DNA of 64,000 bases from Streptantibioticus cattleyicolor NRRL 8057 = DSM 46488 (GCF_000240165.1 NC_017586.1:4092001-4156000); one strand, 5' to 3'. Positions 1 to 9,255 are shown, counted from the stretch's first letter. Notes: generated by a model not told the origin, from the sequence alone. Program-made: numbers and translations.

Positions 1-645
1 GTCGGCCAGGCACTGGGTCTCCACGTGGCGCGGCCGGTCCAGGTAGCGCTCGACGAAGCACTCGCCGCGGCCGAAGGCGGCCACCGCCTCGCGTACCGCG
101 GAGTCGTAGAGCTCGGGCACCTCTTCGAGGGTGCGGGCGACCTTCAGGCCGCGTCCGCCACCGCCGAAGGCGGCCTTGATGGCGATGGGCAGGCCGTGCT
201 CCTCGGCGAAGGCCACGACCTCCTCGGCGCCGGAGACGGGGTCGGGCGTACCGGCCACCAGCGGGGCGCCGGCGCGCTGGGCGATGTGCCGGGCCGCGAC
301 CTTGTCGCCGAGGTCGCGGATGGCCTGCGGCGGCGGGCCGATCCAGATCAGCCCGGCGTCGAGCACGGCCTGGGCGAACTCGGCGTTCTCCGACAGGAAG
401 CCGTAGCCCGGGTGGACGGCGTCCGCGCCGGAATCCTCGGCGGCCTTCAGCACCTTGGCGATGTCCAGGTAACTGGTGGCAGGGGTATCGCCGCCGAGCG
501 CGAACGCCTCGTCGGCCGCGCGGACGTGCAGCGCGTCCCGGTCCGGATCGGCGTAGACCGCCACGCTGGCGATCCCGGCGTCCTGGCAGGCACGAGCGAC
601 GCGGACGGCGATTTCGCCGCGGTTGGCGATGAGCACCTTGCGCAC
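1..645 (-). CDS. accA2: Acyl-CoA carboxylase biotin-carboxylase subunit (partial)
   Basis: This is the N-terminal 215 codons of the biotinylated alpha subunit of acetyl/propionyl-CoA carboxylase; the rest lies beyond the left edge. The protein opens with [19 protein letters not shown], the classic biotin-carboxylase N-lobe, followed by [10 protein letters not shown] and the glycine-rich ATP-grasp loop [11 protein letters not shown]. It would carboxylate biotin using ATP and bicarbonate and pass the carboxyl group to beta subunits such as PccB encoded 2 kb away. The GTG start at 645 is preceded by a perfect AAGGAGGGAG Shine-Dalgarno at 651-660. The assignment is secure; that it is the AccA2 paralogue shared by the acetyl- and propionyl-CoA complexes is inferred from gene order. 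Confidence 0.95.
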   Translation of the reverse strand, partial: MRKVLIANRGEIAVRVARACQDAGIASVAVYADPDRDALHVRAADEAFALGGDTPATSYLDIAKVLKAAEDSGADAVHPGYGFLSENAEFAQAVLDAGLIWIGPPPQAIRDLGDKVAARHIAQRAGAPLVAGTPDPVSGAEEVVAFAEEHGLPIAIKAAFGGGGRGLKVARTLEEVPELYDSAVREAVAAFGRGECFVERYLDRPRHVETQCLAD

Positions 646-941
646 GATGGCTCCCTCCTTGAAACAAGGCGAGTTTAGGGACTGCCGACACGTCATGCCG
701 AGCCACCCCTATGGGTGAGCTTCCCCACACGCAGTGTGGCGCGACGCTCTCGGAAAACGCCGGATGCCTTGTCGCTCCACGGTACGCCGCTCGTCGCGGC
801 GTTACCGGCAGCTTGCCCCGGCTGGCCGCCCGGTCCACCCGCCACGGGGTGGCATGGGGGAATCTTTGTGGGGTTCCCACTAGATGAGGGCGAAAAGTTT
901 GCCGGGTGGCGGTCCTCGTACGAGTGAAGCGCGCAGGGGTC

Positions 942-970
942 TTGTCGGCTCCCTTACCCATGAGTAGCGT
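942..970 (+). promoter_or_regulatory. Candidate housekeeping promoter for the 1016 gene
   Basis: The 355-bp gap between accA2 and the next gene (661-1015) shows no coding signal. It contains TTGTCG (942-947) and TAGCGT (965-970) separated by 17 bp, a plausible HrdB-type -35/-10 pair placed about 45 bp before the start codon at 1016. Based on pattern only. Confidence 0.3.
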
Positions 971-1015
971 CCTGGATGTCGATACCTGCGGTAACCAGGA
1001 GGGGGCGGCGGGCCG

Positions 1016-1453
1016 ATGCGCAGAGGGGTGGCGGCGCTCGCCGCGGTGCTGCTGGTCGTCGAGGCGTGCGGGGTCGGGTTCGTCAACCTGGCGCTCGGTT
1101 ACGCGGTGCGCCACCAGTCGATGTCGCTGGCCGGGCTGAAGCCCTCGGCCATGTCGGCCGGGGCGTGGGCGGCCGGGGCGCTGCTCGTCGTCCTCCTGCT
1201 CGGCTGCGCCGTGGTGGCGGTGGTCACCGCGGTGCGCGACCGGGCCCCGGGGCGCTTCGGACGGCTCGCGCTGATCCTCGCCGCGGTGCTCAACGGGGCG
1301 CTGGGCGCCGCCGCCGCGGGCATCGTCGGCTGGCTCTCCTTCGCCGTGGTGATGGTGATCCTCGGCGCCGTGGTGCTCACCCTGATCAACTACGGGCCGG
1401 GCGGCGCCGCCCCGGCCGTCGCACCGGAACCGGCGCCGCCCGCCACGCCCTGA
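1016..1453 (+). CDS. Small integral membrane protein, function unknown
   Basis: 145 residues with four hydrophobic segments (about residues 3-26, 50-72, 83-103 and 104-126) and an Ala/Pro-rich tail. The ATG at 1016 has a GGAGGGGG ribosome site about 11 bp upstream. No catalytic motif is visible. It is convergent with maf, and its TGA ends one base before the maf stop, so the two genes abut with no spacer. Its position between accA2 and maf is, as far as I recall, conserved in Streptomyces, but no function can be assigned from sequence. Confidence 0.75.
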   Translation: MRRGVAALAAVLLVVEACGVGFVNLALGYAVRHQSMSLAGLKPSAMSAGAWAAGALLVVLLLGCAVVAVVTAVRDRAPGRFGRLALILAAVLNGALGAAAAGIVGWLSFAVVMVILGAVVLTLINYGPGGAAPAVAPEPAPPATP

Positions 1454-2053
1454 TCAGGCCCACAACTCCGTGATCCGCACGTCCAGTTCGGCCAGGAGCG
1501 TGCGCAGCAACGGCAGCGACAGCCCGATCACGTTCCCCGGGTCGCCGTCGATCCCCTCGACGAACGGCGCCGACCGGCCGTCCAGGGTGAACGCCCCGGC
1601 CACGTGGAGCGGTTCACCGCTGGCCACGTAGGCGTCGATCTCGGCGTCGTCCGGGGTGCCGAAGCGGACCGTGGTGGACGCGGTGCGCGAGACCTGCTTG
1701 CCGGTGACGGTGTCGATCACGCAGTGGCCGGTACGCAGCACCCCGCTGCGGCCCCGCATGGCGTGCCAGCGGGCGGTGGCGTCGGCGGCGTCCCGCGGCT
1801 TGCCCAGCGCCCGGCCGTCCAGCTCCAGCACCGAGTCGCACCCGATCACCAGCGCGTCCTCGGTGAGGCCGGCGGCGACCGCGGCGGCCTTGGCCTCGGC
1901 GAGGACACGGGCGAGTTCGGCCGGGGTGTCGGCGGTGATCGCGTCCTCGTCCACCCCGCTGACCACGACGCGCGGGGCGAGTCCGGCCTGCCGCAGCAGT
2001 CCGAGGCGGGCGGGGGAGGCGGAGGCGAGCACGAGAACACGGTCGGTGGTCAT
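1454..2053 (-). CDS. maf: Maf-family nucleoside triphosphate pyrophosphatase
   Basis: 199 residues starting [22 protein letters not shown], the SASxxR nucleotide-binding signature of Maf/YhdE pyrophosphatases. The family hydrolyses non-canonical or methylated NTPs (dTTP, UTP, m7GTP types) to NMP and PPi. Further family blocks are present: [10 protein letters not shown] with the acidic general-base region, GKPRDAADA, and [11 protein letters not shown]...[11 protein letters not shown] near the C terminus. Longer upstream extensions of the frame are ignored because homologues begin at this Met. It is the last gene of the run mmpB-maf on this strand and converges with the membrane-protein gene. 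Confidence 0.93.
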   Translation of the reverse strand: MTTDRVLVLASASPARLGLLRQAGLAPRVVVSGVDEDAITADTPAELARVLAEAKAAAVAAGLTEDALVIGCDSVLELDGRALGKPRDAADATARWHAMRGRSGVLRTGHCVIDTVTGKQVSRTASTTVRFGTPDDAEIDAYVASGEPLHVAGAFTLDGRSAPFVEGIDGDPGNVIGLSLPLLRTLLAELDVRITELWA

Positions 2054-2103
2054 GGCCCCCAAGGGTAGCCAGCCGCGCCCCCGTTCCCGGCGGCCGGCCG
2101 GGG

Positions 2104-2235
2104 TCACCCCGGCCAGGCCACCAGCAGGATCAGCAACGGCGCCAGCACCGCGATCACCAGAACCACCCGCCGCAGCGCCTGTTGAGCGCGCCGCAACTCC
2201 TCGGGCGGCTCTTCGGACGGGTCGGACCACAGCAC
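2104..2235 (-). CDS. mmpB: 43-residue single-pass membrane protein, MmpB-like
   Basis: A very short gene. A GTG at 2235 opens 43 residues beginning [19 protein letters not shown]. These form a charged cytoplasmic head and short amphipathic helix followed by one hydrophobic helix (about residues 24-41, [16 protein letters not shown]), ending in TGA. The layout of acidic/proline head, LRRAQ helix and single TM matches the small morphogenic membrane proteins annotated MmpA/MmpB in mycelial actinomycetes, and the location between maf and the carboxylase epsilon subunit matches what I recall for mmpB. Identification rests on pattern and synteny. Confidence 0.65.
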   Translation of the reverse strand: MLWSDPSEEPPEELRRAQQALRRVVLVIAVLAPLLILLVAWPG

Positions 2236-2305
2236 ACCAATGATCCTGAACCGCCCAGCTCCGGCGCGCCTGAGTACGCGTACTCAAACCCGGCGGAACG
2301 ACCGG

Positions 2306-2509
2306 TCAGACCGGCCAGTACGTGGTGCGCCAGGCGGCCGGAGCGGGGCGCGGCACCCGGCGCAGCAGCACCCCGCGCGCCGGGTCGGCCCACGCGCCGG
2401 CGCGCCCCGCGCCGTCCCGCGCCGGCGCCGCTACCGCCCGCGCCTGGACCACCGCCAGCGCGGCGGCCAACTCCTCCGGGGTCGGGTTGCCCCGTACGAC
2501 CTTGATCAT
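2306..2509 (-). CDS. pccE: Propionyl-CoA carboxylase epsilon subunit
   Basis: 67 residues: MIKVVRGNPTPEELAAALAVV, an Ala/Arg-rich linker, then a C-terminal block ending RRVPRPAPAAWRTTYWPV. Both ends are hallmarks of the actinobacterial AccE/PccE epsilon subunits, small proteins that stimulate assembly and activity of the alpha-beta carboxylase. The gene starts 34 bp after the pccB stop, so the two are almost certainly cotranscribed. The protein has the usual size for the family. Confidence 0.92.
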   Translation of the reverse strand: MIKVVRGNPTPEELAAALAVVQARAVAAPARDGAGRAGAWADPARGVLLRRVPRPAPAAWRTTYWPV

Positions 2510-2543
2510 GAAGACGGCCTTCCTGCGCGGGGATACGTCCGGA

Positions 2544-4118
2544 TCACAGCGGGATGTTGCCGTGCTTCTTCGGCGGCAGCGTCTCGCGCTTGTTGCGCAG
2601 CGTGCGCAGCGCCTTGACGATGTGGGCGCGGGTCTCGGACGGCGGGATGACCGCGTCGACGTAGCCGCGCTCGGCCGCCACGTACGGGTTGAGCAGGGTG
2701 TCCTCGTACTCGGCGATCAGCTCCTGGCGCAGCGGGTCGGGGTCCTCGGCCTCGGCGAGCGTGCGGCGGTGCAGGATGTTGACCGCGCCCTGCGCGCCCA
2801 TGACCGCGATCTGGCCGGTCGGCCAGGCCAGGTTGAGGTCGGCGCCCAGGTGCTTGGAGCCCATCACGTCGTACGCGCCGCCGTACGCCTTGCGGGTGAT
2901 CACGGTGATCAGCGGGACGGTGGCCTCGGCGTAGGCGTAGATCAGCTTGGCGCCGCGCCGGATGATGCCGTTCCACTCCTGGTCGGTGCCGGGCAGGAAG
3001 CCGGGCACGTCCACGAAGGTCAGCACCGGGATGTTGAAGCTGTCGCAGGTGCGCACGAAGCGCGCGGCCTTCTCGCTGGCGTCGATGTCCAGGCAGCCGG
3101 CGAACTGCATCGGCTGGTTGCCCACCACGCCCACCGGACGCCCCTCCACCCGGCCGAAACCGGTGAGGATGTTGGGGGCGAAGAGCGCCTGCGTCTCCAG
3201 GAACTCCCCGTCGTCCAGGACGTGTTCGAAGACCCGGCGCATGTCGTACGGCTGGTTGGCGGAGTCCGGGACGATGGTGTCCAGCTCCAGGTCCTCGTCG
3301 GTGACCGCCAGGTCGGCCTCCTCGTCGAAGGCCGGCGGCTCGGAGAGGTTGTTGGAGGGCAGGTAGGACAGCAGCGCCTTGACGTACTCGACGGCGTCCT
3401 TCTCGTCGGCCGCCATGTGGTGGGCGTTGCCGGAACGGGTGCTGTGGCTGCGGGCCCCGCCCAGCTCCTCGAAGCCCACGTCCTCACCGGTGACCGTCTT
3501 GATCACGTCCGGACCGGTGATGAACATGTGCGAGGTCTGGTCGACCATCACCACGAAGTCGGTGATCGCCGGCGAGTAGACGGCGCCGCCCGCGCACGGC
3601 CCCATGATCAGCGAGATCTGCGGGATCACCCCGGAGGCGTGGGTGTTGCGGCGGAAGATCTCCCCGTACATCCCCAGCGAGGTGACGCCCTCCTGGATGC
3701 GGGCGCCGCCGGAGTCGTTGATGCCGATCACCGGGCAGCCGGTCTTCAGCGCCCAGTCCATCACCTTGACGATCTTCTCGCCGAAGACCTCGCCCAGCGC
3801 ACCGCCGAAGACCGTGAAGTCCTGCGAGAAGACCGCCACCGGACGGCCGTCCACGGTGCCGTAACCGGTGACCACGCCGTCGCCGTAGGGGCGGTTGTGC
3901 TCCATGCCGAAGTTGGTCGAGCGGTGCCGGGCGAATTCGTCCAGCTCCACGAAGGACCCCTCGTCCAGCAGCAGTTCGATCCGCTCCCGGGCGGTCAGCT
4001 TGCCCTTGGCGTGCTGCTTCTCGACCGCCCGCGCGGAGCCCGCGTGCGTGGCCTCCTCGATCCGGCGGCGCAGATCCGCCAGCTTCCCCGCGGTGGTGTG
4101 GATGTCGGTCTCGGCCAT
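2544..4118 (-). CDS. pccB: Propionyl-CoA carboxylase beta (carboxyltransferase) subunit
   Basis: 524 residues. The beta subunit transfers CO2 from biotin to propionyl/acyl-CoA to form methylmalonyl-CoA, a precursor for fatty-acid and polyketide synthesis. The N-domain carries GGARIQEG and the oxyanion-hole loop [12 protein letters not shown]; the C-domain carries [21 protein letters not shown] and [14 protein letters not shown]. The chosen Met ([13 protein letters not shown]) matches the usual family N terminus; an upstream in-frame extension to 4223 lacks homology. The gene is divergent from birA, with 137 bp between them that should hold both promoters. The terminal residues KKHGNIPL are the typical PccB ending. 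Confidence 0.96.
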   Translation of the reverse strand: MAETDIHTTAGKLADLRRRIEEATHAGSARAVEKQHAKGKLTARERIELLLDEGSFVELDEFARHRSTNFGMEHNRPYGDGVVTGYGTVDGRPVAVFSQDFTVFGGALGEVFGEKIVKVMDWALKTGCPVIGINDSGGARIQEGVTSLGMYGEIFRRNTHASGVIPQISLIMGPCAGGAVYSPAITDFVVMVDQTSHMFITGPDVIKTVTGEDVGFEELGGARSHSTRSGNAHHMAADEKDAVEYVKALLSYLPSNNLSEPPAFDEEADLAVTDEDLELDTIVPDSANQPYDMRRVFEHVLDDGEFLETQALFAPNILTGFGRVEGRPVGVVGNQPMQFAGCLDIDASEKAARFVRTCDSFNIPVLTFVDVPGFLPGTDQEWNGIIRRGAKLIYAYAEATVPLITVITRKAYGGAYDVMGSKHLGADLNLAWPTGQIAVMGAQGAVNILHRRTLAEAEDPDPLRQELIAEYEDTLLNPYVAAERGYVDAVIPPSETRAHIVKALRTLRNKRETLPPKKHGNIPL

Positions 4119-4255
4119 GTCGGGCGGCTCTCCTGGGGTGGGGGCTCGGACGTGACTGGTGAGTAACGCTGTTCGTAGCGTAGTGGGACGGTACGGGGGT
4201 CGACACTGCGGCGTTGGCCACAATCACCCGGGCCCGAGCGCCGTAGGGTGCCGTC

Positions 4256-5119
4256 ATGACCTCCGCCAACCGCTGGTCCGACCTGGAACGACCGCCGCTG
4301 GACGCCACCGCGCTGCGCCGCGCGCTGCTGGTCCCCGGCGGGCTGTGGACCGCCCTGGACGTGGTCGACCGCACCGGTTCGACCAACTCCGACCTCGCCG
4401 CCCGGGCCCGGGAGGGCGCCGCCGAGGGCACCGTGCTCGTCGCCGAGGAGCAGTCGGCCGCCCGTGGCCGGCTCGACCGGCGGTGGAGCGCCCCGCCCCG
4501 CTCCGGGCTCTTCCTGTCGGTGCTGCTGCGCCCGGCCGGCGTCCCGGCCGACCGCTGGGGGTGGCTGCCGCTGCTCGCCGGGGTCGCCACCGCCACCGCG
4601 GTCTCCCGCACCGCCGGGGTGGACACGGCGCTCAAATGGCCCAACGACCTGCTGGTCACCGTCGGCGGCGAGGAACGCAAGACCGCCGGCATCCTGGCCG
4701 AACGGGTCGGCGCGGACGGCGTCGTGATCGGCATCGGCCTCAACGTCACCCTCCGCGCCGAGGAACTGCCGGTGCCCACCGCCGGCTCCCTCGCGCTGGC
4801 CGGCGCCCCCGTCACCGACCGCGACCCGATCCTGCGGGCCGTGCTGCGTTCGCTCGCCGAGTGGTACGGACGCTGGCGGGAGGCCGACGGCGACCCGCAC
4901 CCCTGCCGGCTCCAGGAGGCGTACGCGGCCGGCTGCGCCACCCTGGGCCGCGCCGTACGCGCCGAACTGCCCGGCGGACGCGAGCTGACCGGCGAGGCGG
5001 TCGCGGTGGACGCCGAGGGCCGGCTGGTGATCGACAGCGACGGGCGCCAGGAGGCGGTCGGGGCCGGTGACGTGGTCCACGTCCGCCCGGCCGGGGCGGC
5101 CGGCGGCAACCGCCGGTGA
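4256..5119 (+). CDS. birA: Biotin-[acyl-CoA carboxylase] ligase
   Basis: 287 residues. The enzyme activates biotin as biotinyl-AMP and attaches it to the carrier domain of the carboxylase alpha subunit, which explains its divergent placement beside pccB. Visible motifs are VDRTGSTNSDLAARA (biotin pocket, STN), QSAARGRLDRRWSAPP (adenylate loop, GRxxRxW-like), LKWPNDLLV (catalytic Lys region) and GIGLNVT. There is no N-terminal helix-turn-helix, so this is a class I ligase without repressor function. The C-terminal SH3-like domain runs from about residue 240. Confidence 0.94.
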   Translation: MTSANRWSDLERPPLDATALRRALLVPGGLWTALDVVDRTGSTNSDLAARAREGAAEGTVLVAEEQSAARGRLDRRWSAPPRSGLFLSVLLRPAGVPADRWGWLPLLAGVATATAVSRTAGVDTALKWPNDLLVTVGGEERKTAGILAERVGADGVVIGIGLNVTLRAEELPVPTAGSLALAGAPVTDRDPILRAVLRSLAEWYGRWREADGDPHPCRLQEAYAAGCATLGRAVRAELPGGRELTGEAVAVDAEGRLVIDSDGRQEAVGAGDVVHVRPAGAAGGNRR

Positions 5120-5329
5120 GCGTGAGCCAGAGCACACTGCCGTATCGTTGATCCGACGTTCTCCGGGTCCGTCCCGGGACCCCAGTGTGATCGGAAGGGC
5201 AGTGGTCGGAGCCTTGCGGCAGACCCCGGCCGGAGCGGGCCGCGGCGTGCGGTGCGGACCTCCGGCGCGGCGGCGTACGGTCCCCGGCGCGGCGCGCCGC
5301 CGCGCCCGGGGGCAGGCAGGGGGCGAGCG

Positions 5330-6490
5330 GTGAGCGCGGAAGACGAGGAGTTCCGTCCGATGGGCGCCGGATCCGCGGCGGAGGGCGCGCCGTCCGCCGC
5401 TCCCGGCGACGCCGTGGTCTACGGCCCCGCGCTGCCGCCGGAGGACGACGAACCGGGCGAGGGCGAGGAACCCGGGGCCGGCGAGGACCCGCTGGCGCTG
5501 CGCCTGGAACACCTGATCCTGGGCGCCGAACGCCGCTACACCCCCTTCCAGGCGGCGCGCAGCGCGGGCGTGCCGATGGAGCTGGCCTCCCGCTTCTGGC
5601 GGGCCATGGGGTTCGCCGACATCGGGCAGGCCAAGGCGCTCACCGAGGCCGACGTGCTCGCGCTGCGCCGGCTGTCGGGCCTGGTCGAGGCCGGACTGCT
5701 CAGCGAGTCGATGGCCGTCCAGGTGGCCCGGTCCACCGGCCAGACCACCGCCCGGCTCGCCGACTGGCAGACCGACTCCTTCCTCGAAGGGCTCACCGAG
5801 CCCCCGGAACCCGGCATGACCCGCGCCGAGGTCGCCTACCCGCTGGTGGAGCTGCTCCTGCCGGAGCTGGAGGAGTTCCTGATCTACGTGTGGCGCCGCC
5901 AGCTCGCCGCCGCCACCAGCCGGGTCGCCCAGGCCGACGACGCCGAGGCGGTCAACCGCCGGCTCGCCGTCGGCTTCGCCGACCTGGTCGGCTTCACCCG
6001 GCTGACCCGGCGGCTGGAGGAGGAGGAACTCGGCGAGCTGGTCGAGGCGTTCGAGACCACCTCCGCCGACCTGGTGGCCGCGCACGGCGGCCGGCTCATC
6101 AAGACCCTGGGCGACGAGGTGCTCTACGTGGCCGACGACCCCGGGGTCGCCGCGGAGATCGCGCTGCGCCTGATCGAGACGATGACCGGGGACGAGACGA
6201 TGCCGGCGCTGCGGGTCGGGATGGCGTTCGGCACGGTCACCACGCGGATGGGCGACGTCTTCGGCACCACCGTCAACCTCGCCAGCCGGCTCACCTCGAT
6301 AGCGCCACGGGACGCCGTGCTGGTCGACCCGGAGCTGGCCGACGCGCTGCGGGCCTCCGGTGACGCCCCGGTCTCGGAGGGCGACGCCGGCGAGGACGAG
6401 AAGTACCGCTTCGCCCTCCAGCCGATGTGGCGCCGCCCGGTGCGCGGCCTCGGCGTGGTCGAGCCCTGGCTGCTGAGCCGGCGCGGCTGA
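5330..6490 (+). CDS. cya: Class III adenylate cyclase
   Basis: About 386 residues from a GTG at 5330 with GGCAGGGGGCGAG upstream; an earlier in-frame start at 5252 would add a low-complexity stretch. The protein has an acidic N-terminal tail, then a regulatory domain (ERRYTPFQAARSAGVPMELASRFWRAMGF), then a cyclase homology domain. That domain carries the metal-binding Asp of FADLVGFTRLTRR, the substrate-selecting IKTLGDEVLYVA and the transition-state NLASRLTS. The Lys/Asp pair supports ATP rather than GTP as substrate. There is no membrane segment, so it is a soluble cyclase. Position after birA fits the Streptomyces Cya that makes cAMP during germination and development. Confidence 0.88.
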   Translation: MSAEDEEFRPMGAGSAAEGAPSAAPGDAVVYGPALPPEDDEPGEGEEPGAGEDPLALRLEHLILGAERRYTPFQAARSAGVPMELASRFWRAMGFADIGQAKALTEADVLALRRLSGLVEAGLLSESMAVQVARSTGQTTARLADWQTDSFLEGLTEPPEPGMTRAEVAYPLVELLLPELEEFLIYVWRRQLAAATSRVAQADDAEAVNRRLAVGFADLVGFTRLTRRLEEEELGELVEAFETTSADLVAAHGGRLIKTLGDEVLYVADDPGVAAEIALRLIETMTGDETMPALRVGMAFGTVTTRMGDVFGTTVNLASRLTSIAPRDAVLVDPELADALRASGDAPVSEGDAGEDEKYRFALQPMWRRPVRGLGVVEPWLLSRRG

Positions 6491-6578
6491 GCGTGGCCCT
6501 TTCCGTGGACGCCGGTGCCCTGCGATGATCCGTTAACGATCGTTGACGTATCTCGGGCGGGAACGGAGCGTGAGCACG

Positions 6579-7394
6579 ATGGCGGAGGCCACGGCGGCGG
6601 AGGAACGGTTCGGCGAGTGGGTCGCGGTACGGCGCCACGGCGACGGCGGCCACGTCGCCGAACTGGTGCTGGACCGGGTCAAGGCGATGAACGCGGTCTC
6701 CACCGAGATGGCCCGGTGCGTGACCGCCGCCTGCCAGGCGGTCGCCGCCGACCACGGGGTACGGGCGGTGGTGCTCTCCTCCACCCACGACCGGGCCTTC
6801 TGCGTCGGAGCCGACCTGAAGGAACGCAACTCCTTCAGCGACGCCGACCTCGGCCGGCAGCGCCCGGTCACCCGCGCGGCCTACACCGCCGTGCTCGACC
6901 TGCCGGTGCCGGCGATCGCCGCCGTCCACGGCTTCGCCCTCGGCGGCGGCTTCGAGCTGGCGCTCTCCTGCGACGTGATCGTGGCCGACCCCACCGCGGT
7001 GGTGGGGCTCCCGGAGGTCTCGGTGGGCGTGATCCCCGGCGGCGGCGGCACCCAACTCCTGCCGCGCCGGGTCGGCGCCGCCAAGGCCGCCGAACTGATC
7101 TTCACCGCCCGCCGGGTCGCCGCGGTGGAGGCCCACGCGCTCGGCCTGATCGACGTCCTCACCGACCCGGGCCTGGCCCGCGAGGAGGCGCTGGCGCTGG
7201 CCGGACGGATCGCGGCCAACTCGCCCGTCGGACTGCGCGCGGCCAAGCGGGCCCTGCGGTTGGGGCAGGGGCTGGGCCTGCGGGAGGGGCTCGAGGTGGA
7301 GGACGGGGCGTGGCGTGAGGTCGCCTTCTCGGCGGACCGGGCGGAGGGGGTGGCGGCGTTCAACGAGAAGAGGCGGCCGGTGTGGCCCTCCTGA
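6579..7394 (+). CDS. Enoyl-CoA hydratase/isomerase family protein
   Basis: 271 residues of the crotonase fold. The oxyanion-hole segments are AFCVGADLKER and HGFALGGGFELALSCD; both catalytic-type glutamates are present (in GGGFELAL and LPEVSVGVIPGGGGTQ), supporting true hydratase activity on 2-enoyl-CoA. ATG 6579 is chosen over GTG 6570 because GGAG at 6565-6568 is correctly spaced only for the ATG. The TGA stop at 7392-7394 is directly followed by the terminal repeat of element A. The exact substrate cannot be told from sequence. Confidence 0.92.
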   Translation: MAEATAAEERFGEWVAVRRHGDGGHVAELVLDRVKAMNAVSTEMARCVTAACQAVAADHGVRAVVLSSTHDRAFCVGADLKERNSFSDADLGRQRPVTRAAYTAVLDLPVPAIAAVHGFALGGGFELALSCDVIVADPTAVVGLPEVSVGVIPGGGGTQLLPRRVGAAKAAELIFTARRVAAVEAHALGLIDVLTDPGLAREEALALAGRIAANSPVGLRAAKRALRLGQGLGLREGLEVEDGAWREVAFSADRAEGVAAFNEKRRPVWPS

Positions 7395-8090
7395 GGGTTC
7401 GCTCGCGCGGGTTCGCTCGCGCTGACGTCAGCCATTACGTCCTCGGGGTGCCCCCGCTCCCGGTTTCGTCGTGGCTGGCGTCAGCCATTACGTCCTCGGG
7501 GTGCGCCCGATTCCGCTTCGTCGTGGCTGGCGTCACTGATGTTTCCCCCCGCCCACCCGTGGCTGTGTTCGTACAGTGCGGGATGCGCACTGTCTGCCTT
7601 GGGTCCGGGGGCCCTCCGGGGTGACTCCTCGCTCCGCGTATCCGCCACGGTTGCGCTCCGGCTGCTGGGTCGCTGCGGGGACACCCCTGCACGCCCCCGT
7701 CCGGTCTCGTTCCGCGCTGCGGCACGGAGGGGGTGAGAAAGGAGATCGGGGTGACCCCAACCTCCTATCTCACCCTCCCCCGCGAAGAGAGGCACCCGCG
7801 AACGGACAGGAGGGGGTGTGCCGGGGGTGTCCCCACAGCGACCCAGTAGCCGGAGCCAAGCTGTGGCGGATACCTGGAGCGAGGAGTCACCCCCGGCGCG
7901 CCCCCGACCCCCAACGCACCGAAGGCGTACGCACCCCGTGCCGAACCAAACCAAAACCCCACCCCCCACCCACCGGCCAGGACGCTCCCACCCACCCGCC
8001 CACCACGGCGTGGCCGGACCAGCCGCGGGCAGCGGGGATCCGGGGGTACCGGCCACCAGGTGATGGCTGACCGCCAGCGCGAGCGAAGCG
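7395..8090. repeat. Element A: ~700-bp MITE-like nested palindrome
   Basis: The 718-bp gap between the crotonase and the GGDEF gene is filled by a structured non-coding element repeated at 52.66-53.37 kb. The ends carry inverted repeats: CGCTGACGTCAGCCATTAC at 7420-7438 reappears reversed at 8061-8079 with two substitutions and one inserted base, and the match extends outwards through TTCGCTCG. Inside, arms of about 90 bp (about 7617-7704 and 7803-7894) are roughly 85% complementary. At the centre 7731-7775 is a further hairpin of two 22-nt arms. The left end also has about 2.2 tandem copies of a 52-53-bp unit (7421-7535). No transposase is encoded; peptides read from it are only by-products of the repeat. 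Confidence 0.8.
7731..7775. repeat. Central cruciform-type hairpin of element A
   Basis: Arms 7731-7752 and 7754-7775 pair at 18 of 22 positions around a single central base (GGGGT-G-ACCCC), giving an almost loopless palindrome nested within the larger inverted repeat. The copy at 52929-52971 keeps only the inner GGGGT/ACCCC and outer GGGT/ACCC pairs. Confidence 0.7.
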
Positions 8091-8112
8091 GTGGAGCGCT
8101 TAGCCTGATCGC

Positions 8113-9255
8113 ATGGGTGACCGGGAGATCGGGGGCGACGCGCGGTTGATGGCCGTGGTCGCGCTCGCCCGGGCGGTGGCGGCGGCGCAGACGCCGGTGG
8201 ACGCGGCCCGGGCCGCGGCGGGCCATGTGCGCGAGGCGCTGGGGGCCTCGTTCGCCGCGGTGTCGGTGTGGGAACGCGAGCGCGGTCTGCTGAGGGTGCT
8301 GGTCAACGACGGGCGGCTCGCGCCGGGGGAGGAGCGGTTCCCGGCCGACGAGACGTATCCGGTGCACGACTTCCCGGAGGTGGTCGAGTACCTGCACGGC
8401 GAGTGGGCCGGCGGTGGCGAGCCGCACGCGTGGGTGGAGACCGCCGACGGCCGCGGCACCGGCCCGTACCCGCACCAGCGGGTGGCCGCGCTGCGGCGGC
8501 GCGGCCGGGGGTGCTGCGTGGTCGCCCCGATCGTGCTGCACGGCCGCGCCTGGGGCGAGCTGTACATCGCGCGGGAGCTGGACGAGCCGGTGTTCGGCCG
8601 GGCCGACGCGGAGTTCGCCACCGTGCTGTCCGCGGTGATCGCCGCCGGGGTCGCCCAGACCGAGCGGCTGGAAGAGGTCCGGCGGCTGGCGTTCACCGAT
8701 CCGCTGACCGGGCTGGCCAACCGGCGCGCGGTCGACGCCCGGCTGGACGAGGCGCTGGAACGCCACCGTACCGAGGGCACCGAGGTCTTCCTGGTGGTGT
8801 GCGACCTCAACGGCCTCAAGCGGGTCAACGACACCCTCGGCCACGAGGTGGGCGACAAGCTGCTGGTGGGGTTCGGCTCGGTGCTGTCGTTGTGCGGGGC
8901 GATGCTGCCGGGGAGCCTGGCCGCGCGGCTGGGCGGCGACGAGTTCTGCCTGCTGGCCGAGGGGTGCGCGGCGTCGGAGGTGGAACGGGCCGCGGAGGAG
9001 TTGTGCGTGCGGGCACGCTGGCTGGGGCTGGGCGACGGGGTGGCGGTCGGGGTGGCCTCGACCGACGCGGACGCCGGGCCGGTGCGGTCGGCGCGGCGGT
9101 TGTTCCGGCTGGCGGACGCGGCGCAGTACCAGGCGAAGGCGGAGCGCTCGGCCAAGCCGGTGATCGCCGGACGGGCCGTCGCCGAGCTGGCCGACGCGCC
9201 GCCGGGGCCGCCTCCGGAGCCGGGGGAGCGGCGGACGTTCCGGGGCCGCCGGTAA
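8113..9255 (+). CDS. cdgE: GAF-GGDEF diguanylate cyclase
   Basis: 380 residues. An N-terminal GAF-like sensory domain (about residues 15-185) is followed by a GGDEF domain opening at FTDPLTGLANRRAVDARL, with DLNGLKRVNDTLGHEVGDKLL and an intact active-site loop ARLGGDEFCLL. It should convert two GTP to c-di-GMP. No RxxD inhibitory site is seen upstream of GGDEF, so product inhibition may be weak. The protein is soluble, and no EAL domain is attached. Its position just before hutH corresponds, from memory, to CdgE of S. coelicolor; the symbol is therefore provisional. Confidence 0.85.
   Translation: MGDREIGGDARLMAVVALARAVAAAQTPVDAARAAAGHVREALGASFAAVSVWERERGLLRVLVNDGRLAPGEERFPADETYPVHDFPEVVEYLHGEWAGGGEPHAWVETADGRGTGPYPHQRVAALRRRGRGCCVVAPIVLHGRAWGELYIARELDEPVFGRADAEFATVLSAVIAAGVAQTERLEEVRRLAFTDPLTGLANRRAVDARLDEALERHRTEGTEVFLVVCDLNGLKRVNDTLGHEVGDKLLVGFGSVLSLCGAMLPGSLAARLGGDEFCLLAEGCAASEVERAAEELCVRARWLGLGDGVAVGVASTDADAGPVRSARRLFRLADAAQYQAKAERSAKPVIAGRAVAELADAPPGPPPEPGERRTFRGRR

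Noticed and set aside
2322-4166. 614-codon open frame opposite pccB
   Set aside because: Antisense shadow of a GC-rich gene; the minus-strand frame has clear PccB motifs while this one has only low-complexity Val/Gly/Asp/Arg sequence.
7435-8056. Long open frames whose peptides resemble frames at 52558-53340
   Set aside because: The shared peptides arise because the DNA itself is a repeat; several frames on both strands match equally, no ribosome sites are present, and composition is Pro/Arg/Gly noise.
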